NCBI GenBank assembly: GCA_914767715.1
Contig: OU612068.1
Span: 1,736,001 to 1,800,000 of the forward strand
Direction: 5' to 3'
Length of the DNA: 64,000 nucleotides
Source of the DNA: Membranipora membranacea
Lineage: Eukaryota > Bryozoa > Gymnolaemata > Cheilostomatida > Membraniporidae
The position numbers and the translations under genes are program-made. The notes under the pieces are model-generated. The model ran no database searches. It worked only from the letters and a program-made list of their open reading frames with translations, and was not told the DNA's origin. Shown here piece by piece: positions 37,540-49,900 of this stretch. Numbering within the stretch: the stretch's first letter is position 1; every line of letters starts with the position of its first letter.

Positions 37540-38352
37540 ATGTATCTATACTCTTATATGAGAGGGGAGATATAGCCTATAGGACATAAGGCTAATATAT
37601 TATTCAAGAGCTCCAAATTATAAAAATATTGCATCCATGTTCTCGCAGTATAACTCAATTTGATGCGGAGAGAAAATATCGGTGAACTGTGTTAAGTTCC
37701 TGAAAGTCATCACTAATTAACCTACTTGTTTAACAGGGCGACAGGGAATAGATAAAAAAAGTCGGTCAACTCTAGGTAAGGGAGTTGCTCTCTCTAACAA
37801 CAGAGCTCCCAAGGTTATAATAAGTGCTGTACTAGATATGAAAGCGGAGTTAGCCAGCAGCAATGCCTGGAATAGAGTACAATAAAATTAGAAAGAAAGA
37901 AAGAAGCCTTGAACCTGTAAATCGGTCAGAATTACTCACAGTGCTCAGATTTTGTGGTGTTACGCTATCAAAGATTTCTTTTAAAGAATTTAACAAAAAT
38001 CCCAATGACATTTAAAATTTAACTCATTGTTTTGAATACTGGATGTTACCGCTATTGCTGGTGTGGCCCAACCATTCATTTGTCATCTATTGGCTTGTGG
38101 TTTGTATCTACCTCCATAAACACAATTGCATCATATACATAGAAAATATCGTTTTAAACAATGAAGTAGGGTTTTTCATTGCAAAGTTAGAAGGGCCTAC
38201 AATGATAATTGCGATAGAAATGTGTCGCTATCGCAGATTTACAATGTGACACATGGCGGGGGGGGGGGGGGATTCGATGAGTGCTGAATGCAAGAGAAAC
38301 ACTACGGTTGACACATCGATAGTTGTTAGTTATGTCCACAGGTCCCAAGTCG

Positions 38353-38420
38353 GTACAGAGGTGGTATAGAGGTAGTATAGAGGTGGTATAGAGGTAGTAT
38401 AGAGGTGGTATAGAGGTATG
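38353..38420. repeat. Minisatellite of alternating 11-mers
   Basis: GTGGTATAGAG and GTAGTATAGAG alternate for about six units. A looser TATAG-rich tail continues to 38,465. Confidence 0.85.
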
Positions 38421-39854
38421 TAACTATGTTTAGCCATAGTATAGCGGTATAGTCATAGTATAGTTTATTTACTACATTCAAGTTCGAGGTAAAGGCACAT
38501 CACCGCAAAATTCTTAGGCAATCTTTGTTATGAGTTTTTCAGGAAAAACATCCGGGAAGGATGAGGTTTGCTCGAAAGATGACACCAGCATTGCAGAACA
38601 CATTCCCAAACTGGGGACGATGTACAGACTAATGGGAACGAGTGCCATATTATTGGCTCGCCATTCCTAGCTGCACAGACTAATGTTGCTAATTGTATCA
38701 CAATAAAAAACTGACTTAATTGAGTCTATCTTTTCTCTCAATGTAAACCAAATTAATTCCCTAGGTGAATATTTCTGTGCCAAATAAACAAATAGAGCAA
38801 TTAAATGCTAATAAAAAACATGCAAACAACAATTTTACAACACAATAATTTAATGAGCAGCGCATCAAAAGATTTTTATATTAGCATTCTTTCACAAATT
38901 TTGGCATATTGATCAAATTAGCATTATCAGAGGACAGTCACCTCTGTCTCATGGGAAAAACTGTGACAGCGAAATTAGCATATGTTTTCCTGCTGTTTAT
39001 ATTTGAGTGAAGTGGTATCTTTGTGCGGAAATATGTTGAATTGATCTGCTAACTTGGAGTCCAATGAAAGCTTGTCAACTGTCCGCAAAGCTATGTCAGC
39101 GACAGCTTGTTCGGAGGTAATTGATTAATTTTGTACAACCGGCAATTGAATAGAAAATGAAAAGCATTTTCTCTACCTACAATCTTTTAGAATAATATCT
39201 TGCGTATTCTATTTTGTGTTGGCAGGAAATAGACCTGATGGCGACATGTTGAAGTGAATAAGATTAATATTTGAATAAGCAACCCACTTGAGTTTTGAGG
39301 AAATCAAAATCCTAGCATTGCAAATAAATTCTAAAGATGATTATCTGAATTTATGAGCGCTGATCATGAGTGGGCTGTTTTAAATTCCTTTCATTAATGG
39401 ATCACCCCAATAAATTGTTTGCGGCTGGCTCTACATTATACATGTCATGTGGTTTGTCTTTTAAAAGACACATACCTCAGTCATATGGGATGAGTTTATA
39501 TTTTAACTTGGCAACATCTGCATTTATTTACAGGGTGTGCTCGTGCTGGTAAACCAGACCCTCTTCCCTCACCCACAAATATACAGAGTCATTTCTTTAA
39601 TGTTGTTTGTGGTCTGGCCTGTATTGGTCATCGTCATTAAATTAATTATTGGTACCGCTGACTGTTTAATTAATCAAATTAAGCCTCAATATTCAACAAA
39701 TATTGCATATAATCACAAAGTCTGTTCTGTGCAAAATAGTGAGAAACAAATATGGCTTTTACTCAGAGAGAGGTTGAGTTATTTAGCACCAAGTTTCTCT
39801 CAGTATGGGAGCTGATCAGAGCACACCTGGGGCATCAACAGAGCCCAGTTGTCA

Positions 39855-39915
39855 ACAGACTGCAGTCGGATACAACCATCGGTCAAGCAAACCAACTGAG
39901 CTACCTCCTACTCAT
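39855..39915 (-). mobile_element. tRNA-derived SINE, copy 2 (damaged)
   Basis: Shares GACTGCAGTCGGAT and AACCAACTGAGC.ACCTCC with the copy at 7,040-7,170, but the middle is deleted, so the A and B boxes are too close to work. Confidence 0.6.
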
Positions 39916-40353
39916 TCACTTAATGATACAGGAACTGTATATCAATATCAGAGTAAATTAATTTAGAGAGTGGGCGACAGACTCGGGTGTCACTCGCCAC
40001 CCAGATGACCCGCTGTCGGACTGAAAAGCCACGAAACACTTTTTTTTATGAATGCTCTAATTTTTAACATAATTTTTAGTAACCATTTTTATCATTTTAT
40101 ATTTTACTGCTGTGTATTTTACTGACTAAATTTTTTTTCTAGTGGAATTCACTCCGGTACATCGCACTGTTGATTTTAGGAGGAACAAAAATACAAACAT
40201 ACATACATATTTTGTTCATCAGTACACAAAACTGAAGAGTGAAATGAGGCAAGTTACTGATATAAAGGTCAAGAAAATAACAAATTTATGAAGAGCACAA
40301 GATAGCGACCCAACCATAAAACTCGGTTATAAGTGTGAAAAACAGCTGTTAAA

Positions 40354-40359
40354 TTTATT
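40354..40359 (-). terminator. Polyadenylation signal candidate for P2X
   Basis: AATAAA on the minus strand, about 190 bases past the P2X stop codon. Confidence 0.45.
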
Positions 40360-40549
40360 CAGAAACAGATGTGGTGATATACGTTACTGACCAAACTTGT
40401 TGTGTAATGAATGTATAACAAAAATACCAACTGTAAGTACTAGAAGATGTGAGGTAATAATAAAGAACTAAATAAAGGCTTATGTACAGACTTGTTGACC
40501 AGTCCAGTTTTGAGATGAATACATTTAACTAGCAAGGGTCAGTGATTCT

Positions 40550-41878
40550 CTATACCTTACCACTCATCTTTTCATTGTCCAGTGACTCTTTATCATTGTC
40601 TGTGCTATCCTCTCGACATTCCAACTCCTGCTCAGTGTCCACTACATTGTAAACTTGGCTCCGTTTGTCAAAACCGGTTGTCTTTCGTGTTTTAGCTCTG
40701 GGTTGACGGTCTGCTTTTATTTTTTGGAACATTTTCCTATTTCGATGTAACTGCAATAGAGCAATCTCGGCAAGGACTTCAGCGATACCGAGCAAAGCTA
40801 AACCAGAACCAATGTTAAGCATGAATGTCGTCAGATCAAAGGCCCGAGCTTTAGCCTCAGTTTTCAAAAGGAAGAGTATTCCGTAAGCTTTGATCAGGGA
40901 TCTTTTATGGACGCCATCTTCATAATAATTGAGAGGATAACGGAAGTTGTATCCACTTGAGAAAGAGTTTCCCTTATAATTATCTAACCTTGTAAAGTCA
41001 TACTCTGGTTTACAGTCGCTCTCTGGATAATCAAAATTGCAGTCCCATTTCACGGAAATAGACACCACACCGCCTTTAATGGCCATATCATGAAACCAAG
41101 AGTCATCTGTCTTAAAGTCGTCTGACATGCCTTTGGTTTTGGCAATCCCTACAACATCACCCAATCTGAAAATTGGACAGTACGGTGAATGTTTGGGGTG
41201 ATATCTACATCCTCTCAAGTAAGTTTTGTTGATCATCTCTATAAAGTTACTCCTGGTTCTATTGTAATGGGGAAAGTAGACATGGTTCTTGATTAGGACG
41301 GTAAAATCTGCAGTATGTTGGAGTTGCGCCTCCTCTTCCCCTTCTTCATAGTAATCATTTTCGATAGGACACCAGGCTTCTACCATGCACATATTGGACT
41401 CTTGATCACATTTTCCGTTACTAACACCGTGTCCGAGGTGGAAAGGTTTGCCCACAGGAAGGCAATCGTCATCTGTTGAGCAGTTTGCTCCCCATGTGCC
41501 TTTCTGTGATTGACAGATACCTTGTGTCTGGTTTTTAGTCAGGATGATATTAGTTGTCAAAAAGAACGCGCCATCATCCTGTGGTGGGACGTGGAGATCT
41601 GCAGAATCCCAGATACGCCTGCCAACTCTGGGATCTGTGGAGTTGCTGTAAGCTATTCCTTTAATCTTATTAGTTGTGCCGCCTATGGCACCATTGTCAA
41701 TAAATTGGTAACCATTATTTAGAATGAATACCCAAACGATCACCAAAGCGAATAAAATAAGCTGTAAGATTTTGTGAGAGACTCCTACGAATCGAGATTC
41801 GATTTCTATAACTTTAGGTGTCTCATACGAGAAGAAGTATGAGCTTATTCGTTTCTTTATATTTTCTCCTGCTCCCAT
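40550..41878 (-). CDS. P2X: P2X ATP-gated cation channel, coding sequence in a single exon
   Basis: Predicted trimeric, ATP-opened cation channel of the plasma membrane, 442 residues. Visible features are the N-terminal TPK phosphorylation site (20-22), TM1 (about 37-53), ATP-contact lysines in NKIKG (71, 73), all ten ectodomain cysteines of the family (six in the head region, then GCRY…PYC and WDC…SDC), the NFR motif (311-313) with HKRSLIKAYG (the ATP-contact Lys near 330), and TM2 (about 352-372, LNIGSGLALLG). The C-tail is short and basic then acidic. The usual YxxxK trafficking motif just after TM2 is not evident. The ORF has no introns. A strong acceptor (pyrimidine tract plus CAG) ends 3 bases before the ATG, so a 5' UTR intron is likely. 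The matching donor (AAAAG|GTGAGC) is at 42,098/42,097. Confidence 0.95.
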   Translation of the reverse strand: MGAGENIKKRISSYFFSYETPKVIEIESRFVGVSHKILQLILFALVIVWVFILNNGYQFIDNGAIGGTTNKIKGIAYSNSTDPRVGRRIWDSADLHVPPQDDGAFFLTTNIILTKNQTQGICQSQKGTWGANCSTDDDCLPVGKPFHLGHGVSNGKCDQESNMCMVEAWCPIENDYYEEGEEEAQLQHTADFTVLIKNHVYFPHYNRTRSNFIEMINKTYLRGCRYHPKHSPYCPIFRLGDVVGIAKTKGMSDDFKTDDSWFHDMAIKGGVVSISVKWDCNFDYPESDCKPEYDFTRLDNYKGNSFSSGYNFRYPLNYYEDGVHKRSLIKAYGILFLLKTEAKARAFDLTTFMLNIGSGLALLGIAEVLAEIALLQLHRNRKMFQKIKADRQPRAKTRKTTGFDKRSQVYNVVDTEQELECREDSTDNDKESLDNEKMSGKV

Positions 41879-42172
41879 TTTCTGTAAAGAAACACAACAA
41901 CAGAAAATCAGTTATTAAATTCTCAAAGAAGTAATATAATCACTTTTAACTACGACCCTCCCAATCCATCTCAGATAAAAGAAGGATTTTAGATTCTTAA
42001 TAAATTTATCCAAGGTTCGAAATTAACTAAACAGCCTACAAATTATTAATATTACACCCTACAAACATGGCAAGTCAGAGTTTTTTCCTTGCTCACCTTT
42101 TTGAGAGATGTATCCTATGGAGTATGAAGCTTAGTGAATGATGAAAACCTTGACAGATAATTTGTCGCCAGG

Positions 42173-43133
42173 TCAGAACAGCTTCAACAGAGCCGAGTAG
42201 AATTTCCTGAAATCCTTTGGGTTCCCTCTATCTGTCTTGAACGATAGGTTACTGAGTGCTAAGATAATGGTCCTACTTCAGGACACTTAGACGATACATG
42301 TATTATTCAGTGGTATGAATCTACTACTTGTCTGTTGTAGGCTGCTTTGGAATTTATATCTGAGGGTACCTGTATTCTTTCTGTATTCCTATAATTCTCT
42401 TGATGAAATGTACTAAGTTAGAGTCTTAACCCCAGATTCAGTGTGTCACCTTCCTAAGCGAAGCTCAAACTGAATGCACAGCTCCCTTTTCACTAAAAGT
42501 AGTTAGCGCAAAATTAAGCACTTTTAAATTTATTGGCATGAAAGTAACATACTGATGATTTTCATTGGCTTATTCCTGCCTTTACATTACTTATATCAAA
42601 GATTGTAGGAGACAAGTTTTTTAGAGCTATTAACTCACCGTCTTTTATGCGAAGGAAGCATGCAGTGCATTGGTTGGACATCAGTACCAGAGACCATAGA
42701 TAATATTCTACGTCAGAGCAGGTCAGAGTATGAGGGTAAAAGGAGATTGGTTGAGGGCAGTACTGATAAATGTGCAGTGAAGTAAAAAAAAAGGTGTATC
42801 TATGAATTGGCAACAAAAAAGTGATAAGTTAACATCAGACAGCGACCAAACTCACTCTGCTGGTAATAGCAGTGGCCTGGTGCCAGAACATGATCCTTTA
42901 GAGAATTCTGTAGCAGCCCTCACAATGCTCGATAAGTAAATATAGTCATCATCTGCAAGTACCATGATTTCATCTGCTGTGTAGTGTGTATATAGTGGTA
43001 CTCTATGATAACATTGATACATACAGGGGTCTAATTTTATATTGAGGCCTTTGCATTTGGTGGGGAGGGATGTGGGATCTTGCGAGTCAAAATCTGATGG
43101 AGTCGGCCCCTTTTCATTTTCAGAGTTTGACAT
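42173..43133 (-). CDS. Small spliced ORF of unknown family upstream of P2X
   Basis: Exon A (43,133-42,856) opens with ATG and reads MSNSENEK through DPCMYQCYHRVPLYTHYTA and ADDDYIYLSSIVRAATEF to a GTGAGT donor. Exon B (42,707-42,639) joins in phase (ILSMVSGTDVQPMHCMLP) and ends with another GTGAGT donor. A possible exon C (acceptor at 42,207, coding 42,206-42,173, KFYSALLKLF then stop) gives 126 residues. Exon C would continue as 5' UTR to the donor at 42,098 and then splice to the P2X exon. Exons A and B are supported by matching phases and good splice sites; exon C is uncertain. I do not recognise the protein. It has no signal peptide or membrane segment. Confidence 0.5.
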
Positions 43134-43901
43134 GACTGTGTTCACAGATTAAGGATAATGTGCTCTGTGAGTGTTTTGTCGTAGGTGTTACCAGTAATAT
43201 AATGATGTAATAAATCATTATTGTTATTATACATCATGATTATCTCACTATGTCATACATAGGCCAATAATTATTTAGTGTAATAATCCACACAGTATAG
43301 TCGGATTAAAAGAAAAATGAGGTTTTCAGAATTGTGTATTTATTACATCCTATAAGATATGATAAACGTATAATAATAATATAATGATCAACAAGAAAGA
43401 CAATGGTTACTAGTGTTCAAGTCAATCAATCGTATCGTTTATTTCCGCTGACTGTGGCTCATCAAAATCAGTCCACTGATTGACATGGCTGCTTTTTGAG
43501 TGTTTTTGATATCCTGACTATCAGCCACCATGCGGTTTCTGCAACTTGTTGTAGATTATCATTAATGTGAAACGTGGGCAGAAATATATGTATGTAAGCA
43601 GGATAAGATCTACATTGTTGATTTTTATCCGTCGGAAATATCATAAATCAGGGTTAAAAATCAATCTCTCTCTTAGGCTCCACCCTGGATTGTATTATTC
43701 TTGAATCAAATGTGGAAATCATGTTTTAGATTAATATACATGTATGATGATCGTATTCTAAGAAGACTTATAAGTATCCTAATAGCACCATATCATGACA
43801 ACCTTGGCTAGCTCATTCATGACCTGTTATAAGACTACCGAGAGCTACCACATTCACGATTAAACGTCCTCTCGCTGGGGCAGCAATCTGTCAAAGCTGA
43901 C

Positions 43902-46900
43902 TCAGAATATATCAGGGCAGCGAGCGAAGTCCTGCTTTTCCTTAGCTTCCCAATATTCTCCGGTATATAAATGTATGAGGTTACCTGTCGTCGGGTCCTT
44001 CGATTTTTTGAACCAAGCAGGTTGGTATTCTGGAAAGTTTTTACCTGCAAAATATAATTGAACGTTAGTAATTATATCCAAAATGAAATCTCACCTAGCA
44101 GAAGCCCTTAACGCTAATCAATATGCCTACCAACAGAAACTCAGTACCACCGATGCAATACTGCAGTTGATAGATGACTGGACATCCGTTCTTGACTCAA
44201 ATACTAATGTGAAACTAATACAAAATGCATGCCTTGATTTTTCCAAAGCCTTCAATAGGATGCAGCACCCCATACTGATATATAAAATGAATCATCTTGG
44301 TTTTAACGCTAATGTCATTGCCTTAGTAGAAAGTTTTTTGGAGTCAAGTCAGCTGTGTAAAATACTGTGATAATTTTTCTGACTACAAACCCATTCAAGT
44401 CGGTGCCCCTCAAGGAACCAAACCGGGCCCCATCCTTTGGCTAATTTATGTCGATGACTTAAAATCTTTTGATTATGACAGAGACTATAGTCTCTAGTCT
44501 ATAGTCTCTGATTATGATACAAAATGTATCAAATATGCTGATGATACAACCCTTTATAGGCCTATCGTTGATCCATCCACTGAGAACATATCTGATGCAA
44601 TACTGTTGGCAAACACCTGGTCTGAGCAAAACAACATGATTTTGAATTCCAGCAAAACTGTGATACTGAATGTAGCTTTTACAAACAAACCTGCTATGCA
44701 CCTTGGTATAACCTATGGAGATGATAACCTCTTTATCTCTCCCTCTGAGCATACCAAGTTTTTAGGCGTATTCATAGACAACACACTAACTTACAGCAAT
44801 CATGTTGACTATATTATAACTAAATGCTCTCAACGATTATACTTGATGAGACTGCTGAAACGCATGGGCATGGATAGTGATGGCCTCAGAACCTTCTATA
44901 TAGCTAACATTAAGTCGTAGAGCAAAAATAGATAAATATTGGCCATCCAAGTGTTGAACAACCAAAAGACAAAATACCTTTTTTGAATTTTATATGCGAT
45001 TTTTTAACTAATGCAGCTCAGACTCCTTTTATATTTTTTTCCATATATGTGCTGTACATTGGATGCTATCAACCTATCACGGGATGGATATTAGAATTTA
45101 GGCAATAAACAAACTTCAACTTCAACTTGTCTATAATATAAACATATTACGCCGAGTTTCAGACATCCTAATACAACAAATATAACCAGGTCCCCCCCCC
45201 TCATCAGTAACAGCAGACACAGATCATGTTAGATCCGCTCAGCCTGCACTCTCCTCTACCAATAAGCTGCCGTACATGTCAGCTTTATATGAGTGGAGTC
45301 AAAATGGCGGCAAACTGCATCAACAGCAGACCTAGTCTGTACAGCTCATTAAATCTTACAGTAAGTGGCTAAACGAACAAGCTTTTAATTTCACAAGCTG
45401 TTAGCTTTCTCTTAATCATATTGTACGCCTGTGTTTATTGCTGTATAAATTCTCAGAAAAGCAGGTGGTTTTCGATTTCTTGGGAGGCTTTCACTATCTT
45501 ATCGATCAGCACTAACAATAATGGCTCACCAGAGAAATCAACTGCTTACAGTGAGAACATCCAATTATCTGTTAAACCGAGAGTGGGATGGAATTTTGTT
45601 TCCCTAGTGTCTGGTGCGATTGAAAATTAGCTGCACTAAGGCTGGTCACTTTTTATTAATTTCCGTGAGGAAGTGGCATTCCATTAGAGATGCATGAATA
45701 AAAAAAGGCAGTTACACTTCCTATCAAATCTATATATCGATCACCCGTCTATTACCTTCAGCAGTAGCCAGCTCTGCCTCCCTCTCTCTCAGTCTCCTAG
45801 CAGCTCTCTGTTTGTCCTCTAGCCTCTGTTTCTCTTTAGTAGCTGCGTCCCAGTCTGTGTTCTCCATTTGTCTCTGATCCGGCCTGTGACGTGAGTCTGT
45901 AGGAGCGATATTCTCCTCCATCTCATTCAGCTCTATACCCAGCTGTGTCATGTTATAACATTTCTCTAGGTATGATCTGAAACAAACATGGGAAAGTGTG
46001 AAAGTATGATCTGAAACAAACACGGAGAAAGCGTGAAAGGTAAGATCTGAAACAAACATGCAGAAAGTGTGAAAGGACAACAATATCAGCGAAACTCTTT
46101 CTCTTTGCGCAGTTTGCAATTATTTAGTCATTTTAGTCATTGCCACTCTAAACCAATTTAATCTGGTTAAAAGCAGAGGGTCTGATTTCCGTCCCCCCTC
46201 CCCGGAAGTTTTGCGGCATTTATTGTTGCGGCATTTCTAGTTATTATGCCAGAGCGCTTTAAATTATTCAAGAAATTCTGAAGTCAGCCCATGAACTGAG
46301 CAGCCCTAAGAAACGATATGATAGGATCAGTGTTTGATTTGAACTCAAGCACAGGGTTTTTTGACACTGGGTTGTTTGACCCATACTAGAGGCCTAGAGC
46401 CATCATTAACCCAGGCATAAGACCTCTGCTACATCTTGTTACAAACACTTCAAGTTGTGATTGTACTGCTGGTAAAATGTAAATTGAGGTGATGATGATT
46501 TAACAACATTCATACTGCTAAAACCCATTATCCACAGACCAAAACAAGAAAGTACATTCAGTTGATGTCACAAACAAGTGATGCCTGATCTCACATACCA
46601 CAAGTAATGTATACACGTGATATCGTCTGCGTCAGGGCTGAAGAGGGTAGTGACGTTAGATCTGACGTTACAAGGCAACATGGGTGAAAAACAAGTGATG
46701 ATATATTGAAACAAGTGATGATTTAAAAACAATCTTCGACTGATATCAATGACTATTTAGTATCTTTGACTGATATGGAGATCTTTTTAGAATTCTGATG
46801 AGGGCAGACTGAGGGTTTACAGTTTCTCACAGTATCTTCAGGATCACTAGGTACTTACCAAACCACAAAAATAATATTCATGGCAATTTTATTTTATAGA

Positions 46901-49900
46901 CGCCCATTAAAAAATGGAAACAATGGAACACCAGTAACTCCCAACCTCGCCAACCTACCAGAAAGATAGACATTTAACCAGCTTACAGCCACCAAAACCC
47001 ATCAAAATAGAAATTTCGATGATAATCTATATCCTTGATCATACCGTAGGACATCGGATGAAACACCTGTCATGGAAATAGGACATTAAAGAGTACTACT
47101 CATCCCCCTTCTATCTTCAATAAATGTGATGCTTGCTACTTGCTGACCTACATAATTGAAAGTAATGAAATGGTAATACATACGGAGGGAATCTTCTTTT
47201 CCATATGAGTTTGTATTCTCCAGTTTGGAATATTGGCTTGCTGCCTGGCTGTGTGGTACTGAGTACTTTAGCTGCCTCCATTTGATCGTCCCATGTACCT
47301 CTGAGTACCCAGTGAGCTGTGCCTGCTTTATCTGTAACTACTCCTGTCACCTGGCGGAGAGATAGGTTAGTTCAATAATAAGGATCACAACAAAAGCTAG
47401 TTACTTCAATCCTCTACCAACTACCGTTATATAATACATCTAGCTGTATCTGCATAGGCAGCCTGGAGACTCGCAATGCTTTATCCAGTTACAGTATATG
47501 AGATACAATGATACAATTATAAACATAGGCATGTTGGATAGCATGTGACAGGTACTGGGATAGCATGTGACAGGTACTGGGATAGCATGTGACAGGTACT
47601 GGGATAGCATGTGACAGGTACTGACAGATACTGGGTCTGCAAGAGGAATTTTTAATTACATATACAGAACCGAAACAATTCCCGGCACCGGCAGTCATTT
47701 TTGATTTGGTACTGGCGCGCCATGCATCCTAGCCAGGTCCTTGCGGAACGGGACTAAAAATACCAGAGTTCCACTGTGTGTTTGCACACCCCAGATGCAG
47801 TAAAATCTCCCCCTCTGCCTCTTCGATGAAAAGAGTAGCCGGAATTCCGGCGGGCAAGGGTATGGGGTGCGGCTTGAGTACTACGGGTCCTTGTACCTGT
47901 ACTCCAGAGGGGTGACCCTCTCCGCAACGACAACTTAGACTTAGAACCCGATTCTCGTAAATTTATGGCTTATCAATAGAGAGGGGACATTCTCCAAATC
48001 TTTCAAAGATGGTCAAAATGACTAATGTTTTTCAATTAAGTTTGAAATGATGTCTTGTAAAGTGGTGTCAGGCAGGTTGTGACACAAAGTAAAAGATACA
48101 AACAACAGAACCCGATGATTTGATTCAGGAAAAATGTCCAACACATTTGTTTTCCAGAAGATTAATGGTTAATCTATCTCTCAGTACGGTAAAAGTGCAC
48201 CAGTGGAAAATAAATAACACCATTTTGAAACGAAATTCAGAATTCTTGGCATTAAAAAATCCTCAACCTATAAACATCAGTCATAACTTGGCTGACACTC
48301 GATTCTAGCACACATTTATGTTTTGAAATTATTTCAGGCAATGGTGATAACCCATTGCGAGGAGTATGTTGACATCCCAACATCTATGTCTTGTGACATA
48401 CATACAGTCATAATTATTATGTATGTGCGAATATAACACTGGACAAACTCAAACCACCTCCACTACGAAACTTTAGTGTCATCATTCAAAAACATGAGGG
48501 TACCAGGCATTTAATACTTTAGTATTTAAAGTTTCATTCTTCAAACTTTTCCGGAAAAGGCAGAATTCAGTTTCCAACTCGTTTCACATTAAACTCACTT
48601 ATTTACAACATTAATAATTTTGAAATGATATGCCACGTGTATATCACTTACTTTTCTGGGAACATCCTTTGAGAAGTAGCTATAGGCTGAAAACTTGAGA
48701 TGGCATTTATCGCCAGTAAGATGATTTATAATGTCCATTTCGCCGTGATTATCCACCCACAGTTTACCAACTATAATGTTATGTACTGTAGTGGTGACTT
48801 TTCTCCATGTGTAGTGATTTCCAGACTGTGCAAACTTACAGTGGGCTATTCCTGCAACATGTAACCATCAATCATGTTAATATAGTAAGGCATACATAGG
48901 AAGCCTCACTCATTTCATTAAATTGACAATCTTCTCTCCAGGTTCTGGCCATTGTGTTGCAATGTAGTGTGTTTGAAATATATGGCTCCATCTGCCAGCA
49001 GAGTGTTCATAAACAGACATTTGCTTCAAAACATCCTTGACAAGGTAAAACTGGATCACACATTACTCAATGTTTCCCCTTACCCCCCTGTAGCCATCTA
49101 TAAACACAATCTGTATCAATCTACCATTAGTATACATCCAGCAGCTGATGACATACATCTGTTACATGAGTGTCTGACTATCAAAGCATTACTGTGGTAG
49201 GAGACCATGATGAGGGTCTGATGTCAGCCTGTCATATCATACATCAAGTAGACATTTCACCTTCCGACGAGGTCAGAGAGGTGTTATAAGCTATCTGGAT
49301 GGTGATTTTCCTGACAGCGTATGACCAAGCTCAGAGCACACACAAACACGTTGTCGCCTGCTCCCTGTTCATGACTTACCTAATGGTATGATCTGTAGGT
49401 ATTTTCCTCTGAATTTACTAGACATTGTAAACTCTTGTTCCAGAGTCCATCCAGTATTACTAGCAGCGTGCATAGCCAGTGTTGGGGGATGATGGCTGAC
49501 CTAAAAAATTCAAGATATATCATAGGTGAGTAGGGCATCATACACACTTAATAGTAAAGCTGAAAAAGGTCCTTTGCAAAATCTGGGACAATGTTTGATA
49601 CTCAACCTCATTAGATTTACATCACTGCAGTAATAGGCAAATAGTCAAGAGTCATCTAAAGCAGAGATAATTTATTATTTTAGTTTGACTCGGTGGTAAC
49701 GGTGGTAATGGGAATATCGATGTAGGAGTTTTGATGCTTTGGAGGCTGTAGGAAAATTGGCCTCATTCCAAATCACATCTGTCTGGGTAAATAGCTTAAT
49801 ATTGATGTTTTCCTCTCCTTGAACAAATAGTACAAGGAGAAGATAACTGCTAGTTTAGAGTTCATTTTCGTACACAAGTTTAGATCGATCAGACCTGTTC

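Larger units (their letters stand above)
37040..40540. other. Long intergenic stretch without recognised genes
   Basis: Only short overlapping ORFs are present. It contains a class A micro-insertion (37,501), an 11/22-bp minisatellite (38,353), a G run (38,258-38,270), a damaged SINE (39,855) and, near 40,354, a polyadenylation signal for the P2X gene. Confidence 0.5.

Noticed and set aside
41510-41722. 70-codon plus-strand ORF
   Set aside because: Lies wholly antisense inside the P2X coding exon.
42683-42720. Another class A micro-insertion (CAGAGACCATAG)
   Set aside because: Only one end matches, there is no matching right end or flanking duplication, and the sequence is within exon B of the small ORF.
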